The notes beneath the pieces were generated by a model. That model searched no databases, was not told where the DNA came from, and was given only the letters and a program-made list of their open reading frames with translations. The position numbers and the translations under genes were made by a program. Of a stretch of 64,000 bases of DNA, positions 51,270-64,000 are shown piece after piece. The DNA lies in assembly GCA_036583965.1 (NCBI GenBank), contig JAZBQD010000001.1:27066597-27130596 (forward strand). Reading direction: 5' to 3'. This DNA is from Prunella strophiata. Taxonomy: Eukaryota; Chordata; Aves; Passeriformes; Prunellidae. Numbering within the stretch: position 1 is the stretch's first letter; each line of letters opens with the position of its first letter.

Positions 51270-54200
51270 CCTGTACCAGATAAGGTTCCTTCTGAACCTG
51301 AAAAAGCTTTCACAATAAAAGCACTGTTGAGACACATAAAACCAGTCTGTATTGAAAATGCAACCTTTTTTTCAAGAAAAAATCAGTTTTACTAAAAGCA
51401 AACAAAACAAGAATACAAGGTAAATTTAGATGCTGCTTTTCACAAGCAGCCCACACAGTGGATATTTTCTCCTGATAAGCATTAGGTATTAACCTCTCCC
51501 TGTATCTTCAGAGATAATTGGAGCCAATTCCTTTGGAAACAAAATTAAATGTGGACATCTGTTCATTGTAAACATTTAAAGAACATTTTGGATACTAAAT
51601 TAAACTGCAAATTACATTTTTTTATTCCATTATGGAACAAAAGTAAACATTTTAGATAAGGAAGAAAGGGAAGCCTAAATGAGACAGAGCAGACAGCCCA
51701 TGAAAAGCTGTTTGTGATTAAGACATTCATCTGGAAGATTGGAAACAGAGGAGTCAGATCTTGGTGTCAGAGAGGGAGTAAAGGCCACGTGCAGTGACAG
51801 TGTGGGAAGGAATCACAGAAAAGCATGTGGCAAATACTGAGTGATAGCAAAGACCAGCAGAGAGAGAAGACTCACTAATAGAAACATAATTTAGATGCTG
51901 AAGGAAAAAGCCCCTCACAAATGGGGAGGGACATAAAGTAGATATGTTGGGATAGAAGGTAAAAGATTAAAAAACCAAACAATCTGGTCTCTTAGCAGCA
52001 TATGTAGTACATTCAAATCTTCTCTTGCTAACTCAGCTGAGGTGTTAAAGTGGCTGGAGAAGACAAGGTCAGAGCAGAATCACTTGCAGAAAGGCAATGG
52101 GCAATGACAGGCAGGGCTTTGGCTGTTACTTGTTCTGTCTTTCAGTACTGTTTCTTCGTATGACCATCCAGAGCTGGATTGTCAAACCTGTACTCAAGCT
52201 GTGTGCAGAAGTCATAACAGAAAAGAGCTTCCTGTCTCCCAAGCCCCTTATTAACTTCTGGCTGTTGATGGCAGCAAATAATTGTACTTTTTCCTCTAGA
52301 GCAAACAGGTACCTGCAGTGAGAGCAAAGAGCCAGGACCCCTGAGAGCAGGGTGCTTGCTGAAAAGGCTGGAAGTGAATCTGCTCCTCCAATCATACTCT
52401 CATCAAGAACCACCTCTGAGTCTGCTCTTTGGTTTGCTTCTGGGACAACACTGATCTGGTTTGTCTTTAAGAAATTCCTGCTATGAGAAAATTTATCACT
52501 GAAGAATATGAATACAAATGCTCATGGCTGGCAATTTTGACTCCCTAGTGGTTGATACAAAACCCACTAGGACAACAGCAGTCATACACAGCATAAAAGT
52601 CACCTGAGGACAATGCAATCTTGAAGGATTCATTAACAAACATTCACCAGTCCCAGTGAGATCAAGATTCTATCATTTGATCTTTCTGATCCAGGAAATA
52701 ATAGTTACATAAACTGCTGGGTTTGCACAGTAAAGTTTTAACCAGAAGAGGCTATTCCCTGTTGCTAAATATAAGTGTTTTATGTTAGGCTTAAGAAATG
52801 AGCCTGGAAATGCCTTCAGGAGTCTCAGTACTGGTTTTATTCTTAGCAAAAGATTGTAACTTTGATGTGGTAATCAAACTCATAGTAATAGTGACCCATA
52901 ATGTTTTCAGTAAGGATTGCCATTCTCATAGGCAGGTATGTACACGTGGCCCTCACAGAATCTGGTCTTCACAGCAACACAGAGCACTACTCACTACTTT
53001 AACTTTGAATGATGCTTATTCCTTGTTTTCCTTCATGAGCAGAGATTGCTCAAATTAGCTGAATCAACACTGACAGAAGCTCTAAGCAAAGTGAAAAGTC
53101 TAACAACAATAATTGCCTTAATGAGCATCCTTGCAGTGGAGTAAGGACTTAATGCAAAGAGTGAAGATCAGCTAAGAGCACAGAGGCTCTTCTGAGGTAT
53201 TCATTTTGGAAAGATGATCAGAACACTCAGCAGAAATTCTCTTGGAAGAAATTTTAGCTCTCACATATAAGCCTCCTAATATTTTTACTCTCAAGGCAGT
53301 GAGTTTGCATTGGAGTGATCCTCAGCTTTGTGCTTGTGCAGTGCAGAATTTGTCTTCCTGCTGTTCAGTTACTTACAGTCATATTTACTCGTACTCTGGA
53401 CAGATCACAATATGAGGAACCCCACAGCACCTGCCCCCACCCCACTGCATTTTTTACTAGAATAATTTAATGCAGAACCACTCATAGGAGATGGCAAAAC
53501 ATTCAATTCAGACTTAGATTTAACACAGACACATTCAAAGACATAGGATTAAGTGCCAATAAGAGAAATCCATCTCTTTTCTCCATGTGTCCTTACTAGC
53601 TCCTGCAACAGGCAATGACATCTTAAAGAAACCTATGCCATGCCATCTCAACCAACCATAAAGAATTCAGCATCAGAAGTGTGATGTAAAGTGAAATGGT
53701 ATTGCTAAAGTAAGATCCTCTTGGACAACTGAGTAGCTAATTTATAAAGACAAGAACTCGACAAAATGAATGCTTTGTAGCTAAGTTAGTCATGTTTTGT
53801 GCAATTCTCCTGTATGCCATTTCATGATGGCCCATCTTTCCTTCCACTTTTCTCCCTGAGCATGAACTATGGTCACTACACTGCTGAATTTTCCTCTTAG
53901 GGGGTCCAAAAATGTGATCTGACAAGTCAGTGATTGACTGCACCTTATCCATCCAGGCAAAATCAGGGAAGTCCTTCTGAAAGTCCATGGGAGATTGACA
54001 CCAACAGTAACATGTTGTCAGTAGAAGAGTACACAAGTCAGAAAAGTTATTTACTTAGGGTAACAGGCAAAATAAGGGGCTTCCAGAGTGTCACAGAACA
54101 TAGAGTTCAACTATATTTGTACTTGCACAAGCCACGAAATGGCCAACAGCAGATTTAGGAAATGATAATGTGGAACCAGCCACAGCCCAGCGACCCGACC

Positions 54201-55058
54201 ATCAGATGGTAAACCTCCCCAAAATACAAGTGCAAAAATCACTACACAAAGACCTAGAAACTCTTTAAGCAGACACAAGTCCCACATTTGACAGATGAAT
54301 GGTAGTTTGGAAAGGCAGACTTCAAACTCCCCTTTTTGATTTATAGCAACCATGGCTTACAGGAGCACATGCTGATGAAAACTTCCTGTTGACTGGGATT
54401 TGTATTGCTAGAGATCCCATTATCTTTCTTCCTTGGGATTTGTACCAACTCCATATAAAATGACTTCAATTTCATTATTATCCTTCCACATATATGCAAT
54501 TTTTAAAGAAGGAGGAAACTCCAAAGTGGTTTTTGAGGTTTATTTAGAGTTTTTTCCCCTGCTGTCAAAGATACTGCACTTGCCCAATTCCAGCTTCTTT
54601 GTAAGAATGTCTACAGAGATGCAGCGTGCACAATATGAATTCCAGAAGGCCATCTATGGAGTTAAAGCCATGGCAAAACCAGACATAATTGAATACTTCA
54701 AATTAAAAGTTTTGAAAATAAAACAATGTTGAGTAACCAGATGCCAATACATTCTCGTCTTCCAGGAGAAGAGATGAACAGAGAAGAAGAAGGAACTAAT
54801 GGTTCTTTAAAACTAATATAAGAATTTTGGTCTAATTCATATTGAATTTTTCTATTTTTCCAAATAACCTTGTATGACTTTTTATTTCAATGTTATTTCA
54901 GCTAATTCTTAAATAAAGATCCATACGAATTTAGTAAAGGATAACATGTCATTTAAATTAAATGGAAATATTAAATGGAAATAAACTAACCCCCTTACCA
55001 ATATTTCCAGAAAGAAAGCCAGAAGGTGTGGGGAGTAGTGGTGCAAACCCACTGCTGG

Positions 55059-55086
55059 TTTGTTTTGTTTTGTTTTTTTTTTTTTT
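55059..55086. repeat. (TTTTG)n followed by poly-T
   Basis: Three G-separated T blocks pass into a T14 run. Ordinary low-complexity sequence. Confidence 0.85.
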
Positions 55087-56796
55087 CTAAAAGGACTGGT
55101 AATTCAAAGAAAGTAGGGAAAAAACACCTCTGTTATTGCACACAAAAGTAATGAAAGCAATTCAGCCTAATATTTGGCAACAGCACTCACATGAGTGCAC
55201 TTTTTTTTCTGTTTTGACTTGAGAAGAGCAACACAAATTTAGAAGATGCATGAACTCACAATACTCTTCCCTCCTCATTAGAAAAAATGAGGATTTCCAA
55301 GATCCTTCTGATTTCAAAAAACTTATTTTGCAGCACTGACAGAGAAAACAACAACTTAAACAAAGTTACTGAAAAACATCTACACTGCACATTTAGGTGT
55401 TTCCTAGAAATTTAAATTTTGCGTTTAGGATTGTAAGAAATAACATTATCAAAACTAGTAGTGATTTTCTTTGCCCATGGCATTAGTGGCAAATCTGTGA
55501 CTTCAAGTTAATCTCTCTTTGACTTTAATGTTTCAGGACTTTCTGATAACAAACACATTCACGCTTCCAGCTATCACTGGTGAACAATTTTACTGAAGCT
55601 TTGTTAATGTCACACCTCTGGCTTGGAACAGTCCATTCCAGCTCTGCAGAATAAAGCCTAAGTTCTTGCTTTAAGGAAAAGAAAAGAAAACCAGCAACAA
55701 AACAAATCAAGATGTTTCATACTCTTCACAGAAAGCCAAATTTTACAGCTTCCATACAACTCAGATTTGAAAACACATCACCTTTTATTGATCATATCCC
55801 AAGGTCTTTACACACCTGATGATCAAAGAGGTGGGGAAAACATCTCCCTCATTGCCTCAAGGATATCTTTTCTTATTTTACCTTGCTGATGTTTCATATT
55901 CCTCAGCCTGTCTCTCATTTGAAGCATCTTTTCTCACCTACAGTTAAACTCATTGAAACTTCTGGAGAGATTGTGTTGCTTTTCTTCTTTATTACTATCT
56001 CAATTAAGGCAATTCCTTCCTTTCAATCAATTAATGCATCAGAACTAATCTAGGTTAATTTGTGATGCATTTGAACTGGAGGAACTCTGGTTATATACCT
56101 TTATAAAGAGACTGCAGTTGAGAGAAATATCAGATCCACTTGATGGAGGCTAACAGATCTTCTACTGACTTGTCATTTTTGGGGACTTGCCTTGATTGTA
56201 GTCACCACATTTTTTGCTCTTAAAACCTAATTTTACAAGCCAATAAAATACCAAATTTGGATTATTTAATATTTATAAAAGCTTATCATCCCAGAGAAAC
56301 ATTTTTTTGTGAACACACAGGTGGTGTGGCACTCTGCCATTAGTTTGATAAGACAGTATAAAACAACAGCCACTACAAAAGAAGCTTGGTCTACAACCTC
56401 TCCCTTCATATGCTTTTTCTGAATAAAAAAAGCCTTGAACAGATGAAATAATTAAGTCAGAGGGACTTAAAACCTTTTCTTTTAAGACTAAGTTAAGCTA
56501 CAAAATTTAGACTTAGATCTAGATTTCTAAAGTTCTTTCTGGGATTAAGTAAGTTCCATGTTAAATCTGTTTAAGAAGGACTTGTCCTCCACAAAACTCA
56601 GATATCTACCTCTTAGATAGGCAGTTAGGGTAGTCTCTCACTCCTAACTACCTCTATTTCCATGCAACCTTTGAAGTCCTTCCAACAGCAAAATCTTATT
56701 TTCTCCTATACCTTCTAGAAATCAAAATAGGAAAAAAAAAAAAATAAAACAAATTCAGAAGGAAACTCTGACAAATTCAGAAAGGTTAAGTAGATT

Positions 56797-56813
56797 AAAA
56801 AAAAAAAAAAAAA
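56797..56813. repeat. A17 homopolymer
   Basis: Seventeen consecutive A residues. An A13 run lies 50 bp upstream, and both are next to copies of 'acaaattcagaa'. Confidence 0.88.
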
Positions 56814-56959
56814 TTTCAGGCCCTAGAAAATCAGTCATTCAGTAGAGGGCACAAGCTTCATTTTATGCATTCAAATTATTTGAAAATATATTTTAGAGAT
56901 ATTTCACAATGGTGATGCTCCTTATCCTCTATTTGATAAGAGTCCCTTTGCAAAAAACC

Positions 56960-57065
56960 ATTGTGCTGTCCAGTGCAGTAGCACAGACTCCAAAGCCAGC
57001 TCTGCTTAAAGCAGGAGGCTGAACTTCCTGAGTTCTCTTTCAACATAAATTATCCTATGATCTTA
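56960..57065 (+). mobile_element. CR1 LINE 3'-end fragment, plus orientation
   Basis: 'gcaggaggctgaacttcctg' is followed by 'agttctctttcaacataaat' and 'tatcctatgatctta'. This matches the CR1 3' terminus (GGTTGGACT...CCTTCCAACCTAAATTATTCTATGAT) in sense orientation with divergence. Only about 100 bp is recognisable. Confidence 0.7.
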
Positions 57066-60000
57066 TACATACAAAACTAGATAGGGGGAATAAAAAATAA
57101 AATTAAATGCCTAAGATTTTTGCTGACTTTCTTGGGGAGCTTTTTTTTTTTTGAAGACATTAGTGGGGGTCATTGGGGTTTTGTATATGTTTTTGGAACT
57201 GACATTTTTTCATTTGTAACCTATCTATAGTTGTTTTTCTTATCTACAGTCCCAGTCTTCCAGAACAGGGAGTTTGATCCTTTTGATCCTTTGCTACAGT
57301 AATCTAAGAATGAGCAGCTGCAGGTTCCAGATATGACACTTGCAGGTTTCTCTTTGAGGAGATTCAAAGAGAAACATGTGTGCCATGTTGTCACAGGTTA
57401 AAGTGTTACAAGACCACAGGCTATAGCTCACTCAGTAGGAAGAAGACTTTTGACATTTGAAAAAGCCAGTTTAACAAAGCTCAAGCATAACAGTATGGAA
57501 ACCAACAGAAAAAAAAAAAATGTTGAAGCATTTTAATGAAACACAAAATTGACACACTTTGGTGTAAGTTTTGTCTGGAAGCTGAAAAATCTTGAAATCC
57601 TTAGAGCAAAGATGCTAAACAAACCCTGGTTCTGGTGGCTGGTTCACACAGATTATGAGTGAAGTATGATCAGATTACAGAATAAATTATTGTGATGGGG
57701 TTGACTGCAACAGCAGGAGCAAGGCCTGGTGACCTGTAAACTTTCCAGCCCACTTTTATTCTTCTAGGAAATAATGCATTTATTCTGCAAAAGGATTGGA
57801 TAAATCCCAATAATAATAAAAATTCCCAATAATAATTCCCAATATTTGATAGGGGATCCCTCTTTACTGAAGCTCTGAGTCAAATGGGAAAACTTGAATG
57901 TTAATATGATAAGTAAAAAAATTAATTACTGAACATTGTAAAATTGAAATACACATTTTGCATAGAAAAGTAGCTTTCAATGCTAAGAACAGAATACTTG
58001 CAGGTGAAAAGGAGCAATTTGGTAAAATGAGGTAAGGTGATAAACTCATTTTAAATGCCTCATTCCCCACTTTGGAATATGCCCACAGAACAGTCAAAGC
58101 TTTAAAGGTTTTACTTTGCCTCAGTATAAAAGCAGATTAAAAGAAATACCTGCAGCCTACATACAACTTACCCTTCAGGACTCATTGGGTCAGACAGGTC
58201 TACTCCAGAACACTACAAAGGACAGTACAGGAGTACATTTCTACAATTTATGTCATAAATAAGTTCCTATTCCTACAGATACACATAAGGACTACAGAAA
58301 AATTTCTTGTGCATAAAGCTGTATTAAGGTTGTACTTAAAATGCTGAAAATAGAAGTGTTCTACTGTTGCTGTTAGCTGCTATTTACAGAGGAGGTAGCC
58401 CAGACAAAGAAAGCTGAAGTAACATTCTAAATATACTTTCCTTCCAGCATGTGACTGCTGTTTCTGTTCTTTTTGTCCCATTATTATCTCCTCCATATAA
58501 TGGAGAAGATGACAGAGAGAGAGAGTTCAGGGACTTCTCCTGCACACTATTAGCATGGCTGACAGATTTCCTTCTCTTGACTAGAGACTGTGAGCCTGGG
58601 TGGCTTTGCCATGCAGCCTTTTCCCCTACTGGTGACATTATTAATTTTGTTAGGTTCCCACATGTCTGAGGCTCCCATGGTTTAGGCAAGTTTCTCTCAT
58701 ATTCCAAGATTACCCAGCTTCTCAAACTGCTTGTGCTTGGATTGTTTAGGATTCTTAACAATTTTCTCTTATAGTCAGAAAACCTTGTTAAGAGTAGAGA
58801 TATTAAGGGAAGTGGAAGCTGTTACACCTGTAATGCTTAAAGGTCCAGTCACAGAGCCTGTGCCTGGAGTGTTTTGACATTGGTCTGTGTGTGTTTTAAA
58901 TTTTTTTTTCTTAGGACTTTAATCCTATCTTTGAGCTGAAGGAAGGTAGTAGATGGCAGATCTGACTGCAAGAAGCCAAGGATGCCAATTCAGGAACTCT
59001 GAAACACCAGCAGGTAGTTTCAAGAGTGTTTCCTGAAAAAAATAATCTTAAATACCTTCATCAGTTACTTGAATTAAACTACATGTATGTGATCTAGCAT
59101 GCATTAATCCTTATTAAGTATTATATAATTTGTATTATCTGTAATGCAAAGTCAAGATCCTGCCTAACATACATCTAGAATGAGGTAAGAAGTTGGTGTT
59201 AAAAGTACTGCAGGGCCATAACACACTATTTTTCATTATGCAAATAATATGCAGATAACAGCTATGCTGAATAAGCTTGGTTTCTTTTAGCAGGCTATTT
59301 TAAAAACAACATAAGAAAACAATGACCAAAAAAATCAAGATGCCTTGGCCCATGTACATAAGTAACAATTTAGTAACAAAACCATTGCTATTTACCATGT
59401 GACTGGTGCAGATTCACTTCCCAGTCATGACAAGGGTATATTCTGAAAATATTCTGTGGCATCACAGGCAAGGTAACACAAAACCATTGCTTCAGCACTC
59501 CATGCATGCAAACTTCAAACAAGTAAAATGTTAGCAGATGTGTCATCAGCAGCACACTCACCACCAGGAACACCCTAAGCAATCCCATGACACTCAAATG
59601 TGCTGGACTTGTTCATAAAGCTTGACTGACACCAGCCAGTGCTGGTTACATGCAGCCCAGACAAAAGAGCCCTCATCTCATTTTCCAGCTTTCAGAAATT
59701 TAGTGTTGCATTTAAAAAATTGCTTCTTTCTGAAGCCACCTCCAAATTCACCCTTCAGCAATTCTTTTTCTAATCCAAACACATTCAACCACAAACCTAA
59801 GTTTTGGCAGTGCAAACCCAGAGCCTTTGAAGATGATAATACTGTGCTTGACTACTGTGTCAAATACTTTTTACACTCCTCAGGTTATGCAAATAACAAA
59901 CATTTCTGCCACTGAGTGCTACTTATCAGCATGGTATTATTATTTTTTTCTCTCCCCAGAAGAAAGACATCTACATTACTGATTTAACTCCTGAACAAAA

Positions 60001-61837
60001 TGTTGTCACTGTCCAGCTGCAGCAGAAAGTTCAATTATCTTCCTTCCAGGCTTGACATCCTTAGAACAAGTGCATGTACACACAAGTACACTGAGATATA
60101 TCACACTATGACAGCACACAGAAATGGACCTGAACTGTACCTGTTTCTTCCTCTTCTGAAACCAGACAAGGCTCAAATATAAGAAGAATTTCAAAACTGA
60201 CTAGAAACATACCTAACTCATGTTAACCTTCTTCATTCATACCAAAAGAGAGGCTCCTTTTGGGCCACAGGTGTGTCCAGTGGTCCCATGACAAAGTCAA
60301 GCAAAATCCCCCCCTCCTCACATACTCTAAATAATATAATTTTGAAAGAAAACCTCAACAAAATAAAAAATAGTCTTTGTTTTCAGAAGGTATAAAAAGG
60401 ATGTTTCAGCAGCACTTAGCCTCGCTATCATTTGGCTGAAAAATGCTCTGGAACCAATCCAGCCAGAACTCAACAGGAGTAAGCATCTCCTAATAAAGAG
60501 AAGCAAGTCTGTGCAACCAACACAAAGAAAGAAACAAAAACACTGTCTGCACCAGCTAAACACTATGGGGCTTCTGGTCTTGTTAGATGCAGCTTAATCT
60601 GGGAGACTTTTTGGGGCTTTGTCTTGAATCTGCATAGATTTAACCTCAACTCTTGAGAGAGTAAAGCCAGAGTCCCCTGTGAAAACCAGGTCAGACAGGT
60701 ACCACCCTGTCCTGTTGTTCATCAACTGTCCTTTCCCACACTTCTAGGACACAAACCACCTTTTTCTTTGACATGTACACAGCTTCTATACTGACACATG
60801 CACACAAAACTTGCCTGAGGTAAAACTGCCTGCACTACAAGCTCTGCACTTTATCATTAAAGGTCAAGCTAAGGAGAAAATAAAGAAAACACAAAGCAAC
60901 CTGTAATGGGAGCTCCACAACACAGAAAACTACAAAGCAACAGGTGCCTTTGGAAACAGGTTATCACATGGAAAAGCACAAGAAAGTAAATTAAAAAGCA
61001 CAAAGACTAAAAAAAACAAGCATTGTTCTTAAACAAAACCAAAACAAAACAACTAAAATCTAATTTTAAAGAGTACCCAAAACCAGAAGACTTAATATGT
61101 TACAGTTTCCAGGTATATGAACAAAACCAAGATATTGGATATGACCCTTTGTTGTATGTCACTTCATTTAAAAATGTAAATTAAACATAATTAAATGGGT
61201 TCACCATCAAAAAAGTCATCTTGGATAATATTTTTGGCATAGTTTTATTAGTCAAGAGAATTTAGAAAGGGGAGCAGTGGAGTATGAGAAGATATATGCA
61301 GATGTTATTCTGACACATACTGGCCAGTGTAACAGAAAGTTACTTTGTCTCCACAGTACTACCTGAAAGTACATCTTTATTATTTATTATTTATGCAATT
61401 AGACAACAAATCACTTGTCAAAGTGAAAAATAATTAACTTCCACGTAAACTGATATAAACTGTTTCCAAGGAGATTATAATCTCTTCAGTGCCACACAAT
61501 GTGCATTTGTTTCCTTTTGAAGGAACCACTTTGCATTCTACATGGGGTTTCCTTTTAGATTATGTAATTTTATTTGTTGTTGAATCGAAAGTAGAGAAAC
61601 ACAAATGTTTTGGCTCTAAGCAGGGACAGTATCATTCCAAACCAAAAGGAATCGTGTGCCCTGCTGGAGCAGCACGTGTCCCACAAGAACAGAGACTGGA
61701 TGATGAGGTTTTACCCCACCAACAAGAGCACTGCTGCTCGTGGCCCACAGCAGGGACTGTCTGACTACAGGCAAAGGGTCATCCCACATGGCAAGAGCAG
61801 CCTCCAGCATGGATTGGAAAGAGAAGAAAAACATTTG
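57066..61837. other. Intron stretch without recognised genes
   Basis: AT-rich intron down to the EGF exon donor, with a (GA)6 run at 58514-58525 and a cluster of 'cccaataat' direct repeats near 57807-57850. No coding exon was recognised. Confidence 0.5.
57346..57375. repeat. Inverted repeat, 12-bp perfect arms with a 6-nt loop
   Basis: 'gtttctctttga' (57346-57357) and 'tcaaagagaaac' (57364-57375) are exact reverse complements around GGAGAT. Weaker pairing may continue outward (ATG/CAT and ACAC/GTGT segments, about 57333-57386) with internal loops. Confidence 0.85.
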
Positions 61838-61843
61838 ACGTAC
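61838..61843 (-). other. NRG3: 5' splice site of the NRG3 EGF exon
   Basis: On the minus strand the exon end CCAA is followed by GTACGT. This is a usable donor with C in place of the usual A/G at intron position 4 and G at position 5 retained. Confidence 0.85.
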
Positions 61844-61917
61844 TTGGATCTGACAAGATTGAGTCGGTTTTCGGCAAAAATTGGTCACAGCGGACTCCTT
61901 GGTAGCCCTCTTTGCAC
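61844..61917 (-). CDS. NRG3: NRG3 coding exon: C-terminal half of the EGF-like domain
   Basis: Seen: on the minus strand a 74-nt open segment reads CKEGYQGVRC, then DQFLPKTDSILSDP. It is preceded by a pyrimidine-rich tract ending CCCCAG and followed by the donor GTACGT. The C-x8-C spacing with Gly, Tyr and Gly is the end of an EGF domain, giving its fifth and sixth cysteines. Known: this peptide matches neuregulin-3 from memory; NRG3 is a membrane-anchored ligand whose EGF domain binds the ErbB4 receptor, mainly in the nervous system. The exon enters with one base (G) completing an upstream codon and leaves after CCA A (phase 1). Skipping it would therefore break both the EGF fold and the reading frame. 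The first four EGF cysteines must be encoded upstream, to the right of the window. It would be exon 3 in mammalian numbering, recalled and not checked. No damage is seen. Confidence 0.95.
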
Positions 61918-61975
61918 CTGGGGAAAAGGGGATAAATGACAAACATACGCATGCGGCAGTGAAAGGTTAATCTAA
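61918..61975 (-). other. NRG3: 3' splice site of the NRG3 EGF exon
   Basis: Read on the minus strand, this stretch ends in a T/C-rich run closing with CCCCTTTTCCCCAG, directly against the EGF exon. A GATTAAC segment roughly 45-50 nt upstream of the AG fits a branch-point consensus (yTnAy) at a normal distance. The branch point is an inference from motif and spacing only. Confidence 0.8.
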
Positions 61976-63711
61976 GGCACAAATCACCCCTGCCAACACT
62001 GCAAGATCCACAATATGCAATTATTTGGACTCTAGTGGGAGCATGGTAATAACTGGAACACAATGGAAGCAGGTAAAATAATCTGTGTTTCAAAAAGTTT
62101 CCCCTCAAACCTTTTGATTGTTTTAGAAACTATGAAAATAAATATCATTTTAGCATAAGCCATTCTTCTAAATATCAGTTCAGTGAAACAACCAAAGGAA
62201 AAACCTGTATAAAATACACGTATTTGCAAGTAAAATAAACACTTTAGGTAACGTATCACTTTATAAAGCTTCCATGCTGAACAAACCATGAGACAGACAA
62301 ATTATCTTTGGCTGTCTGAAAAAGCAGGGAACAGTTAGCTAGCCATTAATTCTAATACCAGTTTATACTGTGCTCAAAAGATAAAATGATAGACATCATC
62401 AGGCATTGTTTGCAAGCAGGAAGTTTAAGATGCCTGTGAGATTAGATTTTAAAGCACATAAACCAGAATACCCTCCTGCCTCAACAAACAAGAACTGGCT
62501 TTGACTGAGATTGTAATACTATTATTTATCTTGAAGCCTCACTTTGAAGAAATTCCATTTGCTGCTTTTGAACTGTTCTCAGAAGTCTCATTTCAACTAA
62601 GTGTATCAGAATCAGATCTTTAATTATTTATTCGTCAAGCAGTTTTTCAGAGGAAAGTGATGGACACTTTAATTATAAATGATAGCACCAGGGATTCCTT
62701 ATCTCCCAAAGCTCTTGCACATCACATAAGCAATATGCTCAAATCAGCATCACCACCTTTCATTAGGGTTGACAACTGCAGCTTGAATGATGTGATAATG
62801 TCAGGAGAAGAAGTTATCTGTTCCTTCACAATGTTTGTACTCAGGCTTCCTCTAAATGTTGCCTTTTAATACGCTTTTGGTTTTATAAATTAATGGTTCA
62901 ATGAGAAGTGGATCTCACCAGCATTGACTCAGGGATTAGTAAGAACATTTGTGAGAAAATATGCAAATTATGTTCCCATCAGACCCAAAAATGTAGCAAA
63001 AATCTGCGGTAAGATTTAAAACCCCCATACATATAATATTTCAAAACCTCCCTTTTGGCCTTTCTCCCTGATGGATATGAGGTACTGCTTTGGAGATCAG
63101 CTTCCTTCCCAGCACTTGCCTATCTATAAAATAACTGACTTGAAAAAGCTGTTCAGGTTTAGTTTCACTCAGATCCCATGACAACGGTCATAAGTTATCG
63201 GCCAAGGAAAAAAAATGTTCTATTAATTAAAACTCTCCACTAGTCAGAAAAACCAAAGTCCACATAGATACTGACACATGCATCTTCTGCCTCTCATTAT
63301 GAAACATGAGAAGCTGCCTCACATCAAAAAGAAAACCTTCTTCACAATCTTGAGAGGAGCTGGCAGACCCCATACCAAACCTTAAGTACAACCTGCACTG
63401 GTGGAGTTTCTTGTCTTTCCATGAGCAGTTTCTATTAACTTTTGGACACACATTTGCACCTGCCCTGGTTATAAATGCTGTATTACAGACTTAAGACCCT
63501 CTATCCTAAAGAGGAGGGGAGGGTCACAGAGTGGTATCTCCTGGAAGAGCTGTGCCAAGGGCTCATCAGTGTGGGTGGACATTTTCACTTACCTGTTCCT
63601 CTGACAAACACGCCACGAGGGGAATGTGTTTCTTTCAAAATTGAGTACAGAGGTGGATGATATTCCAAAGGATAATCTTTTAATGCACCACCATAACCTT
63701 ACACTCAGATA

Positions 63712-64000
63712 ATACCTGCTATGGTGAGACTGCACCTTGAATCCTGTTGTGTCCAGTTCTGTGACCCTCAGAACAAGGGGGACATTCAGGTGCTGGAGCG
63801 AGTCCAGACAAGGGCAATGGAGCTGGTGAAGGGAGTGGAGCACAGATGAGGAGTGGCTGAGGGAACTGGGGAGGTTTAGCCCAGAGAAAAGGAGGCTCAG
63901 GAGGGACCTATTTAAAGCTGTGTAACTGTGGTGCTGAGGGACATGGTTTAGACATGGGTTTGGGTTAACAGTTGGACTTACTGACCCTAGAGGGCTTTTT
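63712..64000 (+). mobile_element. CR1 LINE fragment, plus orientation, cut by the window edge
   Basis: Sense CR1 landmarks: 'ggtgagactgcaccttgaat', 'cctgttgtgtccagttctgt', 'caggtgctggagcgagtcca', 'agctggtgaagggagtggag', 'gaggagtggctgagggaact' and 'gagaaaaggaggctcaggag'. After 'tttaaagctg' it jumps to the 3' end, 'ggtgctgagggacatggttt', so a middle part of the usual 3' region is missing. It continues past position 64000. Confidence 0.9.

Larger units (their letters stand above)
50126..56959. other. Intron stretch without recognised genes
   Basis: AT-rich intron. It includes a T19 run at 51251-51269 and a (TTTTG)n run passing into poly-T at 55059-55086. No gene or further transposon was recognised. 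Confidence 0.5.
61918..64000 (-). other. NRG3: NRG3 intron upstream of the EGF exon (partial)
   Basis: The 3' end of the intron that precedes the EGF exon. Apart from the splice site and the CR1 fragment at the right edge, nothing recognisable is present. The exon encoding the first four EGF cysteines is not in the window. Confidence 0.8.

Noticed and set aside
57421..57450. 'ggctatagctcactcagtag' resembling the start of a tRNA or tRNA-derived SINE
   Set aside because: No B box, acceptor stem or cloverleaf follows, and no SINE body is recognisable.
61616..61942. Minus-strand 108-codon frame over the EGF exon
   Set aside because: It is in a different reading frame from the NRG3 exon peptide; the 62108-61779 frame contains the real exon. 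Both run through intron sequence and are not proteins as read.

Overview
This is AT-rich vertebrate DNA, almost certainly from a bird. It carries several CR1 LINE fragments in both orientations and one solo retroviral-type LTR of a kind common in songbirds, so a passerine is likely; that last step is inference. Coding content is very low. There are no bacterial-type operons, tRNA or rRNA genes, or CRISPR arrays.

The whole window appears to lie inside one large gene on the minus strand, neuregulin-3 (NRG3). Two coding exons are recognisable by their peptides and splice sites. The first (61844-61917) encodes the C-terminal half of the EGF-like domain, the part of the ligand that binds ErbB4. 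The second (29083-29109) is a 27-nt microexon for the juxtamembrane stalk. The two join in frame. The intervening intron is 32,734 bp. The left 29 kb is the next intron downstream in the gene, and the right 2.1 kb is the 3' end of the intron upstream. The next expected coding exon (stalk end plus transmembrane segment) was not found by eye at 1-29082 and probably lies to the left of the window.

Layout from left to right: 1-560, GC-richer intron sequence; 1165-1890, two CR1 fragments in opposite orientations; 3749-4353, a solo LTR on the minus strand (same sense as NRG3); 8611-9276, a near-identical tandem duplication joined by a long T tract; 16560-16765, a CR1 fragment; 29083-29109, the microexon; 48360-49381, an uninterrupted 1,022-bp (TA)n tract; 49757-50125 and 56960-57065, CR1 fragments; 61844-61917, the EGF exon; 63712-64000, a CR1 that runs off the window. 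Everything else is intron without recognisable genes. Open reading frames of 60-178 codons elsewhere look like chance.

No new multi-gene system is visible. The most notable items are the very long pure (TA)n tract, the tandem duplication with a 42-bp indel, the symmetric microexon shared in motif with NRG1 beta1, and the same-sense LTR carrying a polyadenylation signal.
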